Shown: positions 26,633 through 36,444, counted from the first letter of the stretch. The stretch is 64,000 nucleotides of DNA from Alphaproteobacteria bacterium (GCA_022826345.1 JAJDVB010000162.1:1-64000); one strand, 5' to 3'. Numbers and translations are program-made. The notes: a model not told the origin generated them from the sequence alone.

Positions 26633-27568
26633 CTACTCGGCGCTAGCCGATGCAGGCAGGTCCTTGCCCCCGCCCGTGTCGGGTGCATCCCGGTGCAGCG
26701 AAATGATCTCCGCCGCGGGCTTCTTGTCGCGCAGCAGCGACAGCAGCAGCGACAGGGTCTCGCGCAGCTTGCGGCGGTGCACCACCATGTCGACCATGCC
26801 GTGATCGCGCAGGTATTCGGCGCGCTGGAAGCCCTCGGGCAGCCGCTCCCTAATCGTCTCCTCGATCACGCGCGGGCCCGCGAAGCCGATCACGGCGCCC
26901 GGCTCGGCGATGGCGATGTCGCCGAGCATGGCGAACGAGGCCGTCACGCCGCCGGTCGTCGGGTTGGTCAGCAGCACGATGTAGGGCACGCCCGCTTCCT
27001 TCAGCTCGTCGACCGCGATGGTGGTCCGCGCCATCTGCATCAGCGAAAGCACGCCTTCCTGCATCCGTGCGCCGCCCGAGGACGGAATCACGATCAGGGG
27101 CGATTCCTGCAAGATGGCGAGCCGGGCTGCGGCCAGCAGGCTTTCGCCGACGGCGGTGCCCATCGAGCCGCCCAGAAAGCCGAAGTCGAACGCGGCGACG
27201 ACCGCCGGCGCGCCGCCGATCTTGCCGTGGGCGACCACGATGGCGTCGTCGTGGCCGGTGTTGCTGCGCGCTTCGCGCAGACGGTCCGAATAGCGCTTGC
27301 GGTCGCGGAAACGGAGGGGATCCTCGTCCACCGCCGGCAGCTCGATGGTCTGATATTCCTCCCCGTCGAAGAGCAGCGCCAGCCGCTGGTTGGCGCCGAG
27401 CCGCATGTGATGGTCGCAGCGGGGACAGACGCGGAGATTGCTCTCCAGCTCGCGGTGAAAAATCATCTGCTCGCACTTCTCGCACTTCTCCCACAGGTCG
27501 TGCGGGATGTCGGGCTTGCGGAACAGCCCGCTCACCTTGGGGCGGGCGAATCGTTCGAGCCAACTCAC
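26633..27568 (-). CDS. accD: acetyl-CoA carboxylase carboxyltransferase subunit beta
   Basis: 311 residues. AccD pairs with AccA to transfer the carboxyl group to acetyl-CoA, the first committed step of fatty-acid synthesis. A four-cysteine zinc ribbon lies at Cys29, Cys32, Cys48 and Cys51, typical of the beta subunit, followed by the crotonase-like carboxyltransferase core with [13 protein letters not shown] and [19 protein letters not shown]. The GTG start at 27568 overlaps the trpA stop (GTGA). Confidence 0.97.
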   Translation of the reverse strand: MSWLERFARPKVSGLFRKPDIPHDLWEKCEKCEQMIFHRELESNLRVCPRCDHHMRLGANQRLALLFDGEEYQTIELPAVDEDPLRFRDRKRYSDRLREARSNTGHDDAIVVAHGKIGGAPAVVAAFDFGFLGGSMGTAVGESLLAAARLAILQESPLIVIPSSGGARMQEGVLSLMQMARTTIAVDELKEAGVPYIVLLTNPTTGGVTASFAMLGDIAIAEPGAVIGFAGPRVIEETIRERLPEGFQRAEYLRDHGMVDMVVHRRKLRETLSLLLSLLRDKKPAAEIISLHRDAPDTGGGKDLPASASAE

Positions 27569-28404
27569 GATGCAGCCTCCTGCCGCGCTGCACGCACGCC
27601 GTCGCCGAGCGCGCGCACCAGCGCGAGCGCGTTGTCACGGCAGGCGGCCGTGGCGCCGCCGTCCGCGTCCAATCCGTCTTCGATCGCCGAGACCAGGGCG
27701 GAGCCCACGACCGCGGCATCCGCCACCCGCGCGACCTCCGCCGCCTGATCCGGCGTCTTGATACCGAATCCCACCGCGATGGGGAGCGCCGTGTGGCGCC
27801 GCAGCCGGTCGACCGCTGTTTGCGTCGCGGCGGTGGCGGCGCCGGCCGCGCCGGTGATCCCGGTGATCGAGATGTAGTAGACGAAGCCGCTGGTATTGGT
27901 GAGGACCGCCGGCAGGCGGGCCTCGTCGGTCGTCGGCGCCACCAGGCGCACGAAGGAGAGCCCGGCGTCGAGCGCCGGCCGGCAGAGCTCGGCGTCCTCC
28001 TCGGGCGGCAGATCGACCACGATCATGCCGTCGAGACCGACCTCCAGCGCGTCGTTCAAAAAACGCTCCACGCCATAGATGTAGATCGGGTTGTAGTAGC
28101 CCATCAGCACCAGCGGCGTCGCGTCGTCCTGCGCCCGGAAGCGCCGCGCCAGCTCGAGCGACTTGCCGAGCGTGATGCCGGCCCGGAGCGCGCGCTGGCC
28201 CGCGCGCTGGATCACCGGCCCATCGGCCATCGGATCGGTGAAGGGCGAGCCGATCTCGATGACATCGGCACCGGCCTCGGCGAGCCCTTCCAGGATGGCG
28301 TAGGAGGTTTCGATGTCCGGGTCGCCCATCATCGTGAAGGTGACGAGGCCGGCGCGGCCCTCCTCCGCGAGCGCTTTGAAGCGCCGCTCGATGCGCCCGC
28401 TCAC
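27565..28404 (-). CDS. trpA: tryptophan synthase alpha chain
   Basis: 279 residues. TrpA splits indole-3-glycerol phosphate and passes indole to TrpB through a tunnel. The catalytic acid lies in [20 protein letters not shown] near residue 50; the second catalytic Asp is in [10 protein letters not shown], and [10 protein letters not shown] marks the phosphate-binding loop. GTG at 28404 is chosen because it overlaps the trpB stop (GTGA) and matches the family N-terminus (SGRIERRF). The longer upstream frame runs inside trpB and is rejected. Confidence 0.96.
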   Translation of the reverse strand: MSGRIERRFKALAEEGRAGLVTFTMMGDPDIETSYAILEGLAEAGADVIEIGSPFTDPMADGPVIQRAGQRALRAGITLGKSLELARRFRAQDDATPLVLMGYYNPIYIYGVERFLNDALEVGLDGMIVVDLPPEEDAELCRPALDAGLSFVRLVAPTTDEARLPAVLTNTSGFVYYISITGITGAAGAATAATQTAVDRLRRHTALPIAVGFGIKTPDQAAEVARVADAAVVGSALVSAIEDGLDADGGATAACRDNALALVRALGDGVRAARQEAAS

Positions 28405-29612
28405 AGCGCCGTACCCATCGTATCGGCGACGGTGAAGATATCCTTGTCGCCCCGGCCGCACATGTTCATGACCAGGATGTGGTCGCGCGATAGGCCCGGC
28501 GCCAGCTCCACCACATGGGCCAGCGCGTGGGCGGGCTCCAGGGCGGGAAGGATTCCTTCCATCCGCGCGCACAGGTGAAAGGCATCCAAAGCCTGGTCAT
28601 CGGTGATCGCCACATAGTTGACGCGGCCCGAGTCGCGCAACCAGGCGTGCTCCGGCCCGATACCCGGATAGTCGAGCCCGGCGGAGATCGAGTGCGCCTC
28701 GATGATCTGGCCGTGCTCGTCCTGCAGCAGATAGGTGCGGTTGCCGTGCAGCACGCCCGGCGAGCCGGCGGTCAGCGACGCGGCATGCTTGCCGCTCTCG
28801 ACCCCGTGGCCGGCGGCCTCGACGCCGACCATGCGCACGCCCTCCTCGTCGAGGAAGGGGTGGAATAAGCCGATAGCGTTGGAGCCGCCGCCGACGCAGG
28901 CGACCAGCGTGTCCGGCAGGCGGCCTTCCGCAGCCATGATCTGCTCGCGGGTCTCGCGCCCGATCACGGACTGGAAGTCGCGCACCATGGCGGGATAGGG
29001 ATGCGGGCCCGCGACCGTGCCGATCAGGTAGAACGTCGTCTCGACGTTGGTCACCCAGTCGCGCAGCGCCTCGTTCATGGCGTCCTTCAGCGTGCGCGAG
29101 CCCGAGTCCACGGGCACCACCTCGGCGCCCAGCAGCTTCATGCGAAAGACGTTGGGCTGCTGCCGCTCGATATCGGTCTCGCCCATGTAGACGGTGCAGG
29201 GCAGGCCGAAGAGCGCGCAAACGGTCGCCGTCGCGACGCCGTGCTGGCCGGCCCCGGTCTCGGCGATGATGCGGGTCTTGCCCATGCGGCGCGCCAGCAG
29301 GATCTGGCCGATGCAGTTGTTGATCTTGTGCGCGCCGGTGTGGTTGAGCTCGTCCCGCTTGAAGTAGATGCGCGCGCCGCCGAGGTGTTCGCTGAGGCGC
29401 TCCGCGTGATAGAGCGGGCTGGGCCGGCCGACATAGTGGCCGAGCAGACGCTCGAACTCCTCGGCAAACGCGGGATCGTCCTTGGCCTGCTCGTAGGCCT
29501 TCTCCAGATCGAGGATCAGCGGCATCAGTGTCTCGGCGACGTAGCGGCCGCCGTAGATGCCGAAGTGTCCCTCCGCGTCGGGGCCGGGCCGATTGGCGCC
29601 GCGTGCGCTCAT
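28401..29612 (-). CDS. trpB: tryptophan synthase beta chain
   Basis: 403 residues. TrpB joins indole and serine with pyridoxal phosphate. The PLP lysine is in [15 protein letters not shown] near residue 90, and the phosphate-binding loop is [14 protein letters not shown] near residue 230. The N-terminal [19 protein letters not shown] is characteristic. It overlaps the trpF stop by four bases (ATGA) and the trpA start by four. Confidence 0.97.
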   Translation of the reverse strand: MSARGANRPGPDAEGHFGIYGGRYVAETLMPLILDLEKAYEQAKDDPAFAEEFERLLGHYVGRPSPLYHAERLSEHLGGARIYFKRDELNHTGAHKINNCIGQILLARRMGKTRIIAETGAGQHGVATATVCALFGLPCTVYMGETDIERQQPNVFRMKLLGAEVVPVDSGSRTLKDAMNEALRDWVTNVETTFYLIGTVAGPHPYPAMVRDFQSVIGRETREQIMAAEGRLPDTLVACVGGGSNAIGLFHPFLDEEGVRMVGVEAAGHGVESGKHAASLTAGSPGVLHGNRTYLLQDEHGQIIEAHSISAGLDYPGIGPEHAWLRDSGRVNYVAITDDQALDAFHLCARMEGILPALEPAHALAHVVELAPGLSRDHILVMNMCGRGDKDIFTVADTMGTAL

Positions 29613-30286
29613 GCCTGTGCCTCATTCGGTATCGGGCCGTCAGCAGCGGCCGCCGCGGCGGCGAGGAAGGCGCTGATCTTCGCAGGGTCCTTGCGCCCCG
29701 GCGCGGATTCGATGCCGGACGACACATCGACCGCGCGGGCGCCCGTAATCCTGATCGCCTCGCCCACGTTCTCGGCGTCCAAGCCGCCGGAGAGCAGCCA
29801 CCCGGTCGACGGCGGCGGCGCGGCCTCGAACAGCCGCCAGTCGAAGGTCCGGGCATTGCCGCCGGGGCGGGTGTCATCTGCCGTCGCCTTGGCGTCGAAC
29901 AGGATCAGGTCGGCGCTCTCGCCGTAGTCGTCGGCACGGGCAATGTCGGAGGCTTGGGACACGCTGATCGCCTTGATGATGCCGCAGCCGGTACGCGCGC
30001 GAACGGCCTTCGCCCGCGCCGGGCTCTCGTTTCCGTGGAGCTGGATATAGTCGAGTCGCATCTCGGAGAGAATAGCGTCGAGAAAGTCGTCGTCGGGCTC
30101 GACCATGACGCCGACGGTGGCGATGCCATCCGGCAGGCCCGCGCTCAAGGCCGCAGCCCGGCCCGGCGCCACGTCGCGCGGCGAAGGCGGAAAGAAGACG
30201 AATCCCAGGAATCGTGCGCCGCCGGCCAGCGCCGCATCGACGGCGGGGCGATCGCTCAGTCCGCAGGTCTTGACCGCAACAGGCAT
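29609..30286 (-). CDS. trpF: phosphoribosylanthranilate isomerase
   Basis: 225 residues. TrpF converts phosphoribosylanthranilate into the carboxyphenylamino-deoxyribulose form. The catalytic cysteine is in AVKTCGLSD at the N-terminus, [12 protein letters not shown] lies near residue 82, and the phosphate loop is [12 protein letters not shown], with [18 protein letters not shown] near the end. It is the first trp gene of the run; the anthranilate and indole-glycerol-phosphate steps are not encoded in this window. A palindromic repeat-family element lies 12 bases upstream of its ATG. Confidence 0.95.
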   Translation of the reverse strand: MPVAVKTCGLSDRPAVDAALAGGARFLGFVFFPPSPRDVAPGRAAALSAGLPDGIATVGVMVEPDDDFLDAILSEMRLDYIQLHGNESPARAKAVRARTGCGIIKAISVSQASDIARADDYGESADLILFDAKATADDTRPGGNARTFDWRLFEAAPPPSTGWLLSGGLDAENVGEAIRITGARAVDVSSGIESAPGRKDPAKISAFLAAAAAAADGPIPNEAQA

Positions 30287-30297
30287 GGCCTACCCTA

Positions 30298-30334
30298 CCC
30301 CGCAATTCTCACCATGTCGCTGGCGAGAAACCGG
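30298..30334. repeat. palindrome related to the 73-344 inverted-repeat ends
   Basis: CCCGCAATTCTCACCA and TGGCGAGAAACCGGG form an imperfect inverted pair (about 12 of 15 matching) around a short loop. Each arm resembles the terminal repeat of the 73-344 element (CCCGCATTTCTCACCA). It occupies the gap between lapA and trpF, starting two bases after the lapA stop. It could be a minimal copy of the same family or a terminator/attenuator for the lapA-trpF junction. Confidence 0.45.
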
Positions 30335-30336
30335 GT

Positions 30337-30693
30337 TTAGGCGAGATCCTTGGGCGAGAGAGACACGGGCGCGGCGGGCGCAACCGTCGCCCGCTGGGCG
30401 CGGACCGTCTCATCGAGCTTCTCGCGCGCCCGCGCAAGCTCCTGCTCCAGCGCTCGCGTGCGCCTGCGGCCCCGGCGCGCCATGCTGCGCACCTTGTGGT
30501 CGAGCAGCCAGCGGACCAGGGCGCCGGTCAGGAACCCCACCAGCAGCGCCCCCACCGCCAGCGCCCACATCGGAATCTCGAGCGTGTAGGGGAACGGCGC
30601 CACGCTGATCGTCACGGGGCCGCGGTTCGCCACGGCGAAGGCGATGACGATCACCGCCACCGCCCCTGCGATCGCCCAGGCGAGAATCCTCAT
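30337..30693 (-). CDS. LapA/DUF1049 domain membrane protein
   Basis: 118 residues. Two membrane helices (residues 4-22 and about 42-63) flank a short periplasmic loop NRGPVTISVAPFPYTLEIP, followed by a cytoplasmic basic coiled-coil tail (RALEQELARAREKLDETVRA). This is the LapA layout; in E. coli LapA works with LapB in lipopolysaccharide assembly, but no lapB is adjacent here. The position between ihfB and trpF is typical of Rhodospirillales-like genomes. Confidence 0.8.
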   Translation of the reverse strand: MRILAWAIAGAVAVIVIAFAVANRGPVTISVAPFPYTLEIPMWALAVGALLVGFLTGALVRWLLDHKVRSMARRGRRRTRALEQELARAREKLDETVRAQRATVAPAAPVSLSPKDLA

Positions 30694-30788
30694 GGGCTTG
30701 CTCTTCTGCGCCGCATTGCGCGGCCCGTCAACCGCGACGTTCGGCGGTCGTGGTCCCGGACCGCCGCCCGCCGTTCAGGCCGCAGCGC

Positions 30789-31076
30789 TCATTCGCGGTT
30801 GAGCCGCTCGCGCAGTTCCTTGCCGGTCTTGAAGAACGGCAGGAATTTCTTATCGACCCGCACCGCGGCGCCCGTGCGCGGATTACGGCCCACGCGCGCG
30901 CCCCGCGGGCGGACCGAGAACGCACCGAAGCCGCGAAGCTCGACCCGATCGCCCTGCGCGAGCGCATCGCTGATCTCGTTGAAAATCCGATTCACCACGC
31001 GCTGGTAATCGCGGTGGTAGAGGTGCTGGTCGGCATGCTTCTCCGCCAGCAGCTGAATGAGTTCGGACTTTGTCAT
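30789..31076 (-). CDS. ihfB: integration host factor subunit beta
   Basis: 95 residues of the HU/IHF family: [12 protein letters not shown] at the N-terminus and the DNA-bending arm [12 protein letters not shown] with the conserved proline. IHF-beta is favoured over HU by the location directly after rpsA-sppA, as in many proteobacteria, and by the motif [16 protein letters not shown]. The dimer with IhfA bends DNA in the nucleoid. It lies 66 bases after sppA. Confidence 0.92.
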   Translation of the reverse strand: MTKSELIQLLAEKHADQHLYHRDYQRVVNRIFNEISDALAQGDRVELRGFGAFSVRPRGARVGRNPRTGAAVRVDKKFLPFFKTGKELRERLNRE

Positions 31077-31142
31077 TCCAGGGGCACTCCACCATGTACA
31101 CGCTCCCGGCGCGTGTGCGGAGTTGCCGAGAACGTCGTCATT

Positions 31143-32054
31143 TCAGTCCGATAACTCAGGGTGCCAAACAGCGATCAGACCGTCAAGCGCTAGCGTTCGC
31201 ACCGGCAGGCTTCGCTTGAGCGCCGCGTCGATGGTGCCCAGCAGGCCGCTCTCGTCGTCGGTCGTTACGTCAGTCGCCGGAACGCTCGTCGGCACGCCGT
31301 GTGCCTGCGCCAGCCACGCGCGTGCTTCCTCTTCGCCACCGATGGCGTCGACCAGGCCCGCCTGTACCGCTTGGCGGCCGGTGAACACCCGCCCGTCGGC
31401 CAGTGTCAGCGCCGTCTCGCGGTCGAGCGAGCGCCGCTCCATCAGCACGCGGAGAAAATACTCGTAGATGTCGCTCACCACACTTCGCACGGCCTGGCGG
31501 GTCGGGTCGTCCAGCTGCTCGTAAGGCGTCGGCTTCGCCTTCAGCGGCCCGCTGCGGATCGCCTCCGCACGCACCCCGATTTCCTCCAGGAGCGCAGTGA
31601 ACTCGGCGGTCTGGAACAGGACCCCGATCGAGCCCGTGAGTGATGATTCGCGGGCCAGCAAGCGATCTGCGGCGAGCGCCGCCATGTAGGCCGCCGAAGT
31701 CGCCGTGGTGCCGAGAACGGCGACCACCGGCTTCTTCCCGGCAAGAGAGCGAAGGCTCAGATAAAGCGCTTCGCCGCCGGCCGCCGTGCCGCCGGCCGAA
31801 TCGAGCCGCAGGACCACCGCCTTGACCGCATCGTCGTCGCGGAGGTCGGCGACGATACGGTCGCGCCCGGGATCGTCCTCGATGAACCCGCTGACCCAGA
31901 GCCGGGCCACGCGCTCGCCCTCGTCAAGGGCGAAGGGCATCGCGCCCACCAGAGCGGCGGCAACCAATGCGACGATGGCGAGCGCACGCCAGATTGCGAC
32001 GCCCCGCTTGAGACGGCGGCGATCGAGCAACCTGTCTGGTTCCAGGCTCGCCAT
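31143..32054 (-). CDS. sppA: signal peptide peptidase SppA, short form
   Basis: 303 residues, the short (single-domain) SppA. A membrane helix at residues 22-40 anchors it with the protease domain in the periplasm. The serine-lysine pair is predicted as Ser120 in TATSAAYMAAL and Lys172 in SGPLKAKPTPY; LDSAGGTAAGGEAL near residue 85 supports the clp/crotonase fold. It degrades cleaved signal peptides. AGGAGG stands just before the ATG at 32054. Confidence 0.92.
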   Translation of the reverse strand: MASLEPDRLLDRRRLKRGVAIWRALAIVALVAAALVGAMPFALDEGERVARLWVSGFIEDDPGRDRIVADLRDDDAVKAVVLRLDSAGGTAAGGEALYLSLRSLAGKKPVVAVLGTTATSAAYMAALAADRLLARESSLTGSIGVLFQTAEFTALLEEIGVRAEAIRSGPLKAKPTPYEQLDDPTRQAVRSVVSDIYEYFLRVLMERRSLDRETALTLADGRVFTGRQAVQAGLVDAIGGEEEARAWLAQAHGVPTSVPATDVTTDDESGLLGTIDAALKRSLPVRTLALDGLIAVWHPELSD

Positions 32055-32095
32055 CTCCCTCCTGGATCGCGGCCTAGGACATCAAGGGACGCGCC

Positions 32096-33853
32096 TCAGC
32101 TTTCTTCTTCGGGCGCGTCCTTGGCCTCCGCCGCGCGCGCGGCCTCTTCCTGCGTCTTGCGGTCGAGCGCAGCGCCGAGGATGTCGCCGAGGCTCGCGCC
32201 GCTGTCGGTCGAGCCGTACTCCTCCATGGCCTGCTTCTCTTCCTGGACCTCCAGGGCCTTGATGGAGAGCGTGACCCGCCTGTTGTTGCGGTCGATCTGC
32301 AGCAGCTTGGCGTCCACCTTGTCGCCCGGTGCAAAGCGCGAGGGGCGCTGCTCGTCGCGGTCGCGGGCGAGCTCGGAGCGTTTGATGTCGCCCGGCAGCG
32401 AGCCGAAGATTTCGACCTCGACGCTGTGCTCGTGCACCGCGGTGACGGTGCAGGTCACAGTCTTGCCCCGGCGGGCGTCCGCGCCCTGGAAGGGATCGTC
32501 GTCGAGCTGCTTGAGGCCGAGGCCGATCCGCTCCTTCTCGACGTCGACGGTCAGCACCTTGGCCCTCACCTCCTCGCCCTTCTTGAACTTCTTCAGGGCT
32601 TCTTCGCCGGGCGTCAGCCAGTCGAGATCGGAGAGATGCGCCATGCCGTAAATCTCGCCCGGCAACTCGATGAACAGGCCGAACTCGGTGATGTTCTTGA
32701 TCTCGCCCTCGACGATCGCGCCCTCCGGGTGGGTGTCGGCGAAGACGATCCAGGGGTTGTCCAGGCACTGCTTGAGACCGAGGCTCACGCGGCGCTTCTC
32801 GGGATCGACATCGAGCACCATCACCTCGACCTCCTGGCTGGTCGAGATGATCTTGCCCGGATGCACGTTCTTCTTGGTCCAACTCATTTCGGAAACGTGG
32901 ACCAGGCCTTCCACGCCCGGCTCCAGTTCCACGAACGCGCCGTAATCGGTGATGTTCGTCACCCGGCCGGTGAACTTGGTCCTGACCGGATACTTGGCCT
33001 CGACGCCCTCCCACGGGTCGGCTTCGAGCTGTTTCATGCCGAGGGAGATGCGCTGGGTCTCCGGATTGAAGCGGATCACCTGGACGTTGACCGTCTGGCC
33101 GATCTGCAGGGCGTCCGCCGGATGGTTGACCCGGCGCCACGAGATGTCCGTCACGTGCAGCAGGCCGTCCACGCCGCCGAGATCGACGAAGGCGCCGTAG
33201 TCGGTGATGTTCTTGACCACGCCTTCGAGCACCTGCCCCTCGTGCAGGTTGGCGATCAGCTCGTTGCGCTGCTCGGCGCGGGTGTCCTCCAGCACGGCGC
33301 GGCGGGAGACGACGATGTTCCCGCGCCGGCGATCCATCTTGAGGATCTGGAACGGCTGATCGGTGCCGACCAAGGGCGCGATGTCGCGCACCGGCCGGAT
33401 ATCGACCTGGCTTCCCGGCAGGAACGCCACGGCGCCGTCGAGATCGACCGTAAAGCCGCCCTTGACCCGGCCGAAGATGACACCTGTGACCCGCTCGCCG
33501 TCCTTGTAGGCCTGCTCCAGCTTCTCCCAGGCCTCCTCGCGGCGCGCCCGCTCGCGGCTGAGCGAGGCTTCGCCGCGCGCGGTCTCGAAGCGCTCGATAT
33601 AGACCTCGACCTCGTCGCCGACCTTGACCTCGGCCGCCTGCCCCGGCGCGGAGAACTCCTTGAGGGGAACCCGGCCCTCCACTTTGAGGCCAACATCGAT
33701 GAGGGCTGCGTCGTTCTCGATCGCGAGAACGGTGCCCTTCACGACGCTCCCCTCGAAGCGGGGCTTGTCGTCGAGGAACGAGTCGAGCATGTCGGCGAAG
33801 GACTCTTTGGGCGCGCCGGCCTGCTCTGTTGCTTCCGTTGTCTCTGCTGTCAT
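32096..33853 (-). CDS. rpsA: 30S ribosomal protein S1
   Basis: 585 residues with six S1 RNA-binding repeats; successive copies end in motifs such as ITDYGAFVDLGGVDGLLHV, ITDYGAFVELEPGVEGLVHV (shown in part) and ITEFGLFIELPGEIYGMAHL. S1 holds mRNA on the small subunit during initiation. The ATG at 33853 is preceded by GGAGATCAG; a frame extending to 33904 is rejected. The acidic, glutamate-rich C-terminus is usual. It lies 109 bases after cmk, the classical cmk-rpsA pairing. Confidence 0.97.
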   Translation of the reverse strand: MTAETTEATEQAGAPKESFADMLDSFLDDKPRFEGSVVKGTVLAIENDAALIDVGLKVEGRVPLKEFSAPGQAAEVKVGDEVEVYIERFETARGEASLSRERARREEAWEKLEQAYKDGERVTGVIFGRVKGGFTVDLDGAVAFLPGSQVDIRPVRDIAPLVGTDQPFQILKMDRRRGNIVVSRRAVLEDTRAEQRNELIANLHEGQVLEGVVKNITDYGAFVDLGGVDGLLHVTDISWRRVNHPADALQIGQTVNVQVIRFNPETQRISLGMKQLEADPWEGVEAKYPVRTKFTGRVTNITDYGAFVELEPGVEGLVHVSEMSWTKKNVHPGKIISTSQEVEVMVLDVDPEKRRVSLGLKQCLDNPWIVFADTHPEGAIVEGEIKNITEFGLFIELPGEIYGMAHLSDLDWLTPGEEALKKFKKGEEVRAKVLTVDVEKERIGLGLKQLDDDPFQGADARRGKTVTCTVTAVHEHSVEVEIFGSLPGDIKRSELARDRDEQRPSRFAPGDKVDAKLLQIDRNNRRVTLSIKALEVQEEKQAMEEYGSTDSGASLGDILGAALDRKTQEEAARAAEAKDAPEEES

Positions 33854-33962
33854 CTGATCTCCGGAATGGTCGGTGGGCGCTTTCGCGCAAGGCTTGCCCG
33901 GCATAGGCCGCGGGCTGTGATGGGTGAGCGCGTTTCCGCGGTGTGGATTCCGCTACGTACCG

Positions 33963-34616
33963 CTACGTGGAGGAAAGACGCGAATCGACGATTGCCGCCG
34001 CCTGCCCGAACACCTCATCGGGTCCGAGGGCGGTGGTATCGATCCGACTTGCGTCTGCCGCCGGCTTCAACGGTGCGGCGCTACGCCGGCTGTCGCGGAC
34101 GTCGCGAGCGATTATTTCTTCCAAAACGCTGGATTCTATACTCTCGACGCCGCGCGACCGCAACTCACAAAGGCGGCGCTCCGCCCGCACTTCGGCGGTC
34201 GCCTCCAGGTAGAACTTCACCTGCGCCTCCGGGCAGACGACGGTGCCGATATCGCGCCCGTCGAGCACGGCGCCTGGCGGCGCGGCGGCGAAGCTCCGCT
34301 GATAGTCGAGCAGAGCCACACGTACAGCGCCGTGGGTCGCGACTACCGAGGCCACCTGCCCCACCTCTTCTTCGCGCAGCGCGGGATCGCCGAGGTCGGC
34401 GGCCGTGACATGACGCGCCGCGTCCGCCGCCTCCGCCTCCTGCGCCGGGTCGCCGTTTGCGCGCAACAGGCGGAGCGCCGTCGCGCGGTAGAGCGCGCCG
34501 GTATCGAGGTGCCGCAGCCCGTAATGTGCCGCGAGGCGGCGGGCGAGAGTTCCCTTCCCCGCCGCTGCCGGGCCGTCGACCGCGATGACCAGCGACGCCA
34601 GCTCACTGCTCGACAA
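33963..34616 (-). CDS. cmk: cytidylate kinase
   Basis: 217 residues. Cmk phosphorylates CMP and dCMP. The P-loop is IAVDGPAAAGKGTLARRL, followed by LDTGALYRATAL near residue 37 and DGRDIGTVVCPEAQVKFYL near residue 118. The start is TTG at 34616 with GGGAG six bases upstream, inside the end of aroA (14-base overlap), so the two are translationally coupled. Confidence 0.95.
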   Translation of the reverse strand: MSSSELASLVIAVDGPAAAGKGTLARRLAAHYGLRHLDTGALYRATALRLLRANGDPAQEAEAADAARHVTAADLGDPALREEEVGQVASVVATHGAVRVALLDYQRSFAAAPPGAVLDGRDIGTVVCPEAQVKFYLEATAEVRAERRLCELRSRGVESIESSVLEEIIARDVRDSRRSAAPLKPAADASRIDTTALGPDEVFGQAAAIVDSRLSST

Positions 34617-35988
34617 TCGAGGCTCCCAGACGATTCATGTCGGCGACGAAGCCCGGATAGCTGGTGCCGATCATCGACCCGTCGTCGACGATCACGGGTT
34701 TCCCGCTCGCCATGCCGAGGGTCAGGAAGGCCATGGCGATGCGATGATCGAGATGGGTTGCCACCAAGCCGCCGCCGGGCGGCGGGCCGCCGCAGCCCAC
34801 GATATCGAGCCCGTCGTCCCGCTCGGTCACCGTCACGCCGGCAGCGCGGAGTCCTGCGGCGGTCGCACCCAGCCTGTCGCTCTCCTTGACGCGCAGCTCG
34901 GCGAGGCCGCTGAGCCGCGTGGTGCCCTCGGCACAGGCGGCGACGACGCTCAGGATGGGATACTCGTCGATCATGCTGGGCGCCCGCGCGGCCGGCACCT
35001 CCACCCCGCGTAGCGGGCCGGCGCGCACCGCGATGTCGGCAAGCGGCTCGCCCCCCAACTCGCGACGCGACCCCATTTCGATCTTGGCACCCATCTCGCG
35101 CAGGGTCTCGAACAGGCCGATCCTGCCGGGATTGGCGCCCACCTGACGGATCACGATGTCGGAGCCTGGCACCATCAAGGCGGCGGCCATCGGAAAAGCC
35201 GCAGCGCTCGGGTCGCCCGGCACGGTAAGCACGCAAGGCTGGAGTTCCGGGTAGCCGGTGACGGCGATGACGCTGCCGCCATCCGCGTGTGCCTCCACGC
35301 CGACCTGCGCGCCGAAGCGGCGCAGCATGCGCTCGGTGTGATCGCGGCTCGGCGCAGGCTCGATCACGCGGGTCTCTCCCGGCGCATTGAGACTGGCGAG
35401 CAGCACCGCCGACTTCACCTGCGCCGACGCGACCGGCAGCCGATACTCGATGGGTAGCGGCTGGTCGGCGCCGATTAGCGCGAACGGCAACCGGCCACCG
35501 CTGCGGGCCTCGAAACGCGCGCCCATCCGTTCCAGCGGCTCGATGATCCGGCCCATCGGCCGCCGCCTGAGCGAGGCGTCGCCGGTCATGACCGTGGTGA
35601 ACCCGTGACTCGCGCACATCCCGGCAAGCAGGCGCACTGCGGTGCCGGAGTTGCCGAGGTCGAGCACCGCGTCGGGCTCGGCCAGCCCGCCGACGCCGAC
35701 CCCATGCACGCGCCAGCTTCCGTCGCCGGCCCGCTCGATGGCCGCACCGAGGGCGCGGAGTGCAGCCGCCGTCGCCGCCACGTCCTCCCCCTCCAGAAGG
35801 CCGCTGACGCGAGTCTCGCCGACCGCGAGCGCGCCGAGCATGAGCGCACGGTGGGAGATGGACTTGTCGCCGGGCACCGAGCAGGTTCCCTTCAGGGGGC
35901 CGGCAGCCGAGGAGATCAGGGGGTGCGGCACGTGCTCTCCGGCGCAGTCCTCGCGGCGCACGCGTGGCGTGGCAATGGCGTCGGACAC
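34603..35988 (-). CDS. aroA: 3-phosphoshikimate 1-carboxyvinyltransferase (EPSP synthase)
   Basis: 461 residues. AroA transfers enolpyruvyl to shikimate 3-phosphate in the aromatic pathway. Motifs: SVPGDKSISHRALMLGALA near residue 37, LGNSGTAVRLLAG near residue 111, and the DEYPILSVVAA region with the catalytic Asp near residue 340. The motif around residue 115 (LGNSGTAVRLL) has Ala where many glyphosate-sensitive (class I) enzymes have LGNAGTA; such Ser-containing variants are associated with class II proteins. It starts at GTG 35988 and heads the long minus-strand run. Confidence 0.95.
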   Translation of the reverse strand: MSDAIATPRVRREDCAGEHVPHPLISSAAGPLKGTCSVPGDKSISHRALMLGALAVGETRVSGLLEGEDVAATAAALRALGAAIERAGDGSWRVHGVGVGGLAEPDAVLDLGNSGTAVRLLAGMCASHGFTTVMTGDASLRRRPMGRIIEPLERMGARFEARSGGRLPFALIGADQPLPIEYRLPVASAQVKSAVLLASLNAPGETRVIEPAPSRDHTERMLRRFGAQVGVEAHADGGSVIAVTGYPELQPCVLTVPGDPSAAAFPMAAALMVPGSDIVIRQVGANPGRIGLFETLREMGAKIEMGSRRELGGEPLADIAVRAGPLRGVEVPAARAPSMIDEYPILSVVAACAEGTTRLSGLAELRVKESDRLGATAAGLRAAGVTVTERDDGLDIVGCGGPPPGGGLVATHLDHRIAMAFLTLGMASGKPVIVDDGSMIGTSYPGFVADMNRLGASIVEQ

Positions 35989-36120
35989 GCCCCGTCTCTA
36001 GCACAGCGCCGGGCGGCGTCAAGCGGTCCGAATTCGATCGAAATTTTAGTTTTGACAGGGGGGCGCCGAACTGGCATTGGCGACGGCCACAATTCACATA
36101 AGGGTATGGGAGGCACGGGC
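35989..36120 (+). promoter_or_regulatory. divergent intergenic region of aroA and the FYDLN gene
   Basis: This 132-base gap should carry both promoters. It contains the only clearly A/T-rich patch in the area (GAAATTTTAGTTTTGACA) ending with a perfect TTGACA at 36052-36057 pointing toward the FYDLN gene; no good -10 box stands at the ideal distance. GGGAGG at 36108-36114 is the ribosome-binding site for the TTG start at 36121. Confidence 0.35.
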
Positions 36121-36444
36121 TTGGCAAAGCGGGAGTGGGGTAACAAACACACCTGCATGGGCTGCGGCGCGAAGTACTACGACCTGCATCGCAGACCAAT
36201 CAAATGCCCCAAGTGCGGCACCGTGGTCGAGGTCGAGACCGTGCGGCCGAATCGGCGTCGCCCACCGGCGCAGCCGGAACCGCCGCCCCCACAGGCGCCG
36301 CCCGCCAATGACGACGAAGTCGTGGCGGGCGCGGTGGATGAGGCCACCGACGATGACGACGACATGATCGACGACATCGATGACGATGATGACGATCTTG
36401 TCGAAGGCATCGACAAGGGGGAGCAGACGCAGGCCGAGTCTTGA
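36121..36444 (+). CDS. TIGR02300-type (FYDLN acid) protein
   Basis: 107 residues. The N-terminal third has a zinc-ribbon-like pair of CxxC motifs (CMGCGAKYYDLHRRPIKCPK and KCG), with YYDL in place of FYDLN. A proline-rich linker follows, then a strongly acidic tail of runs of Asp. The function of the family is unknown; it is confined mostly to Alphaproteobacteria. The TTG start at 36121 is preceded by GGGAGG at seven bases and gives the canonical LAKREWG N-terminus. An ATG five codons upstream (36106) is less likely because it overlaps that site. Confidence 0.85.
   Translation: MAKREWGNKHTCMGCGAKYYDLHRRPIKCPKCGTVVEVETVRPNRRRPPAQPEPPPPQAPPANDDEVVAGAVDEATDDDDDMIDDIDDDDDDLVEGIDKGEQTQAES

Noticed and set aside
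32082..33890. Second long minus-strand frame overlapping rpsA in another phase
   Set aside because: Arg/Gly-rich, no domain, and rpsA in the other frame has six obvious S1 repeats.
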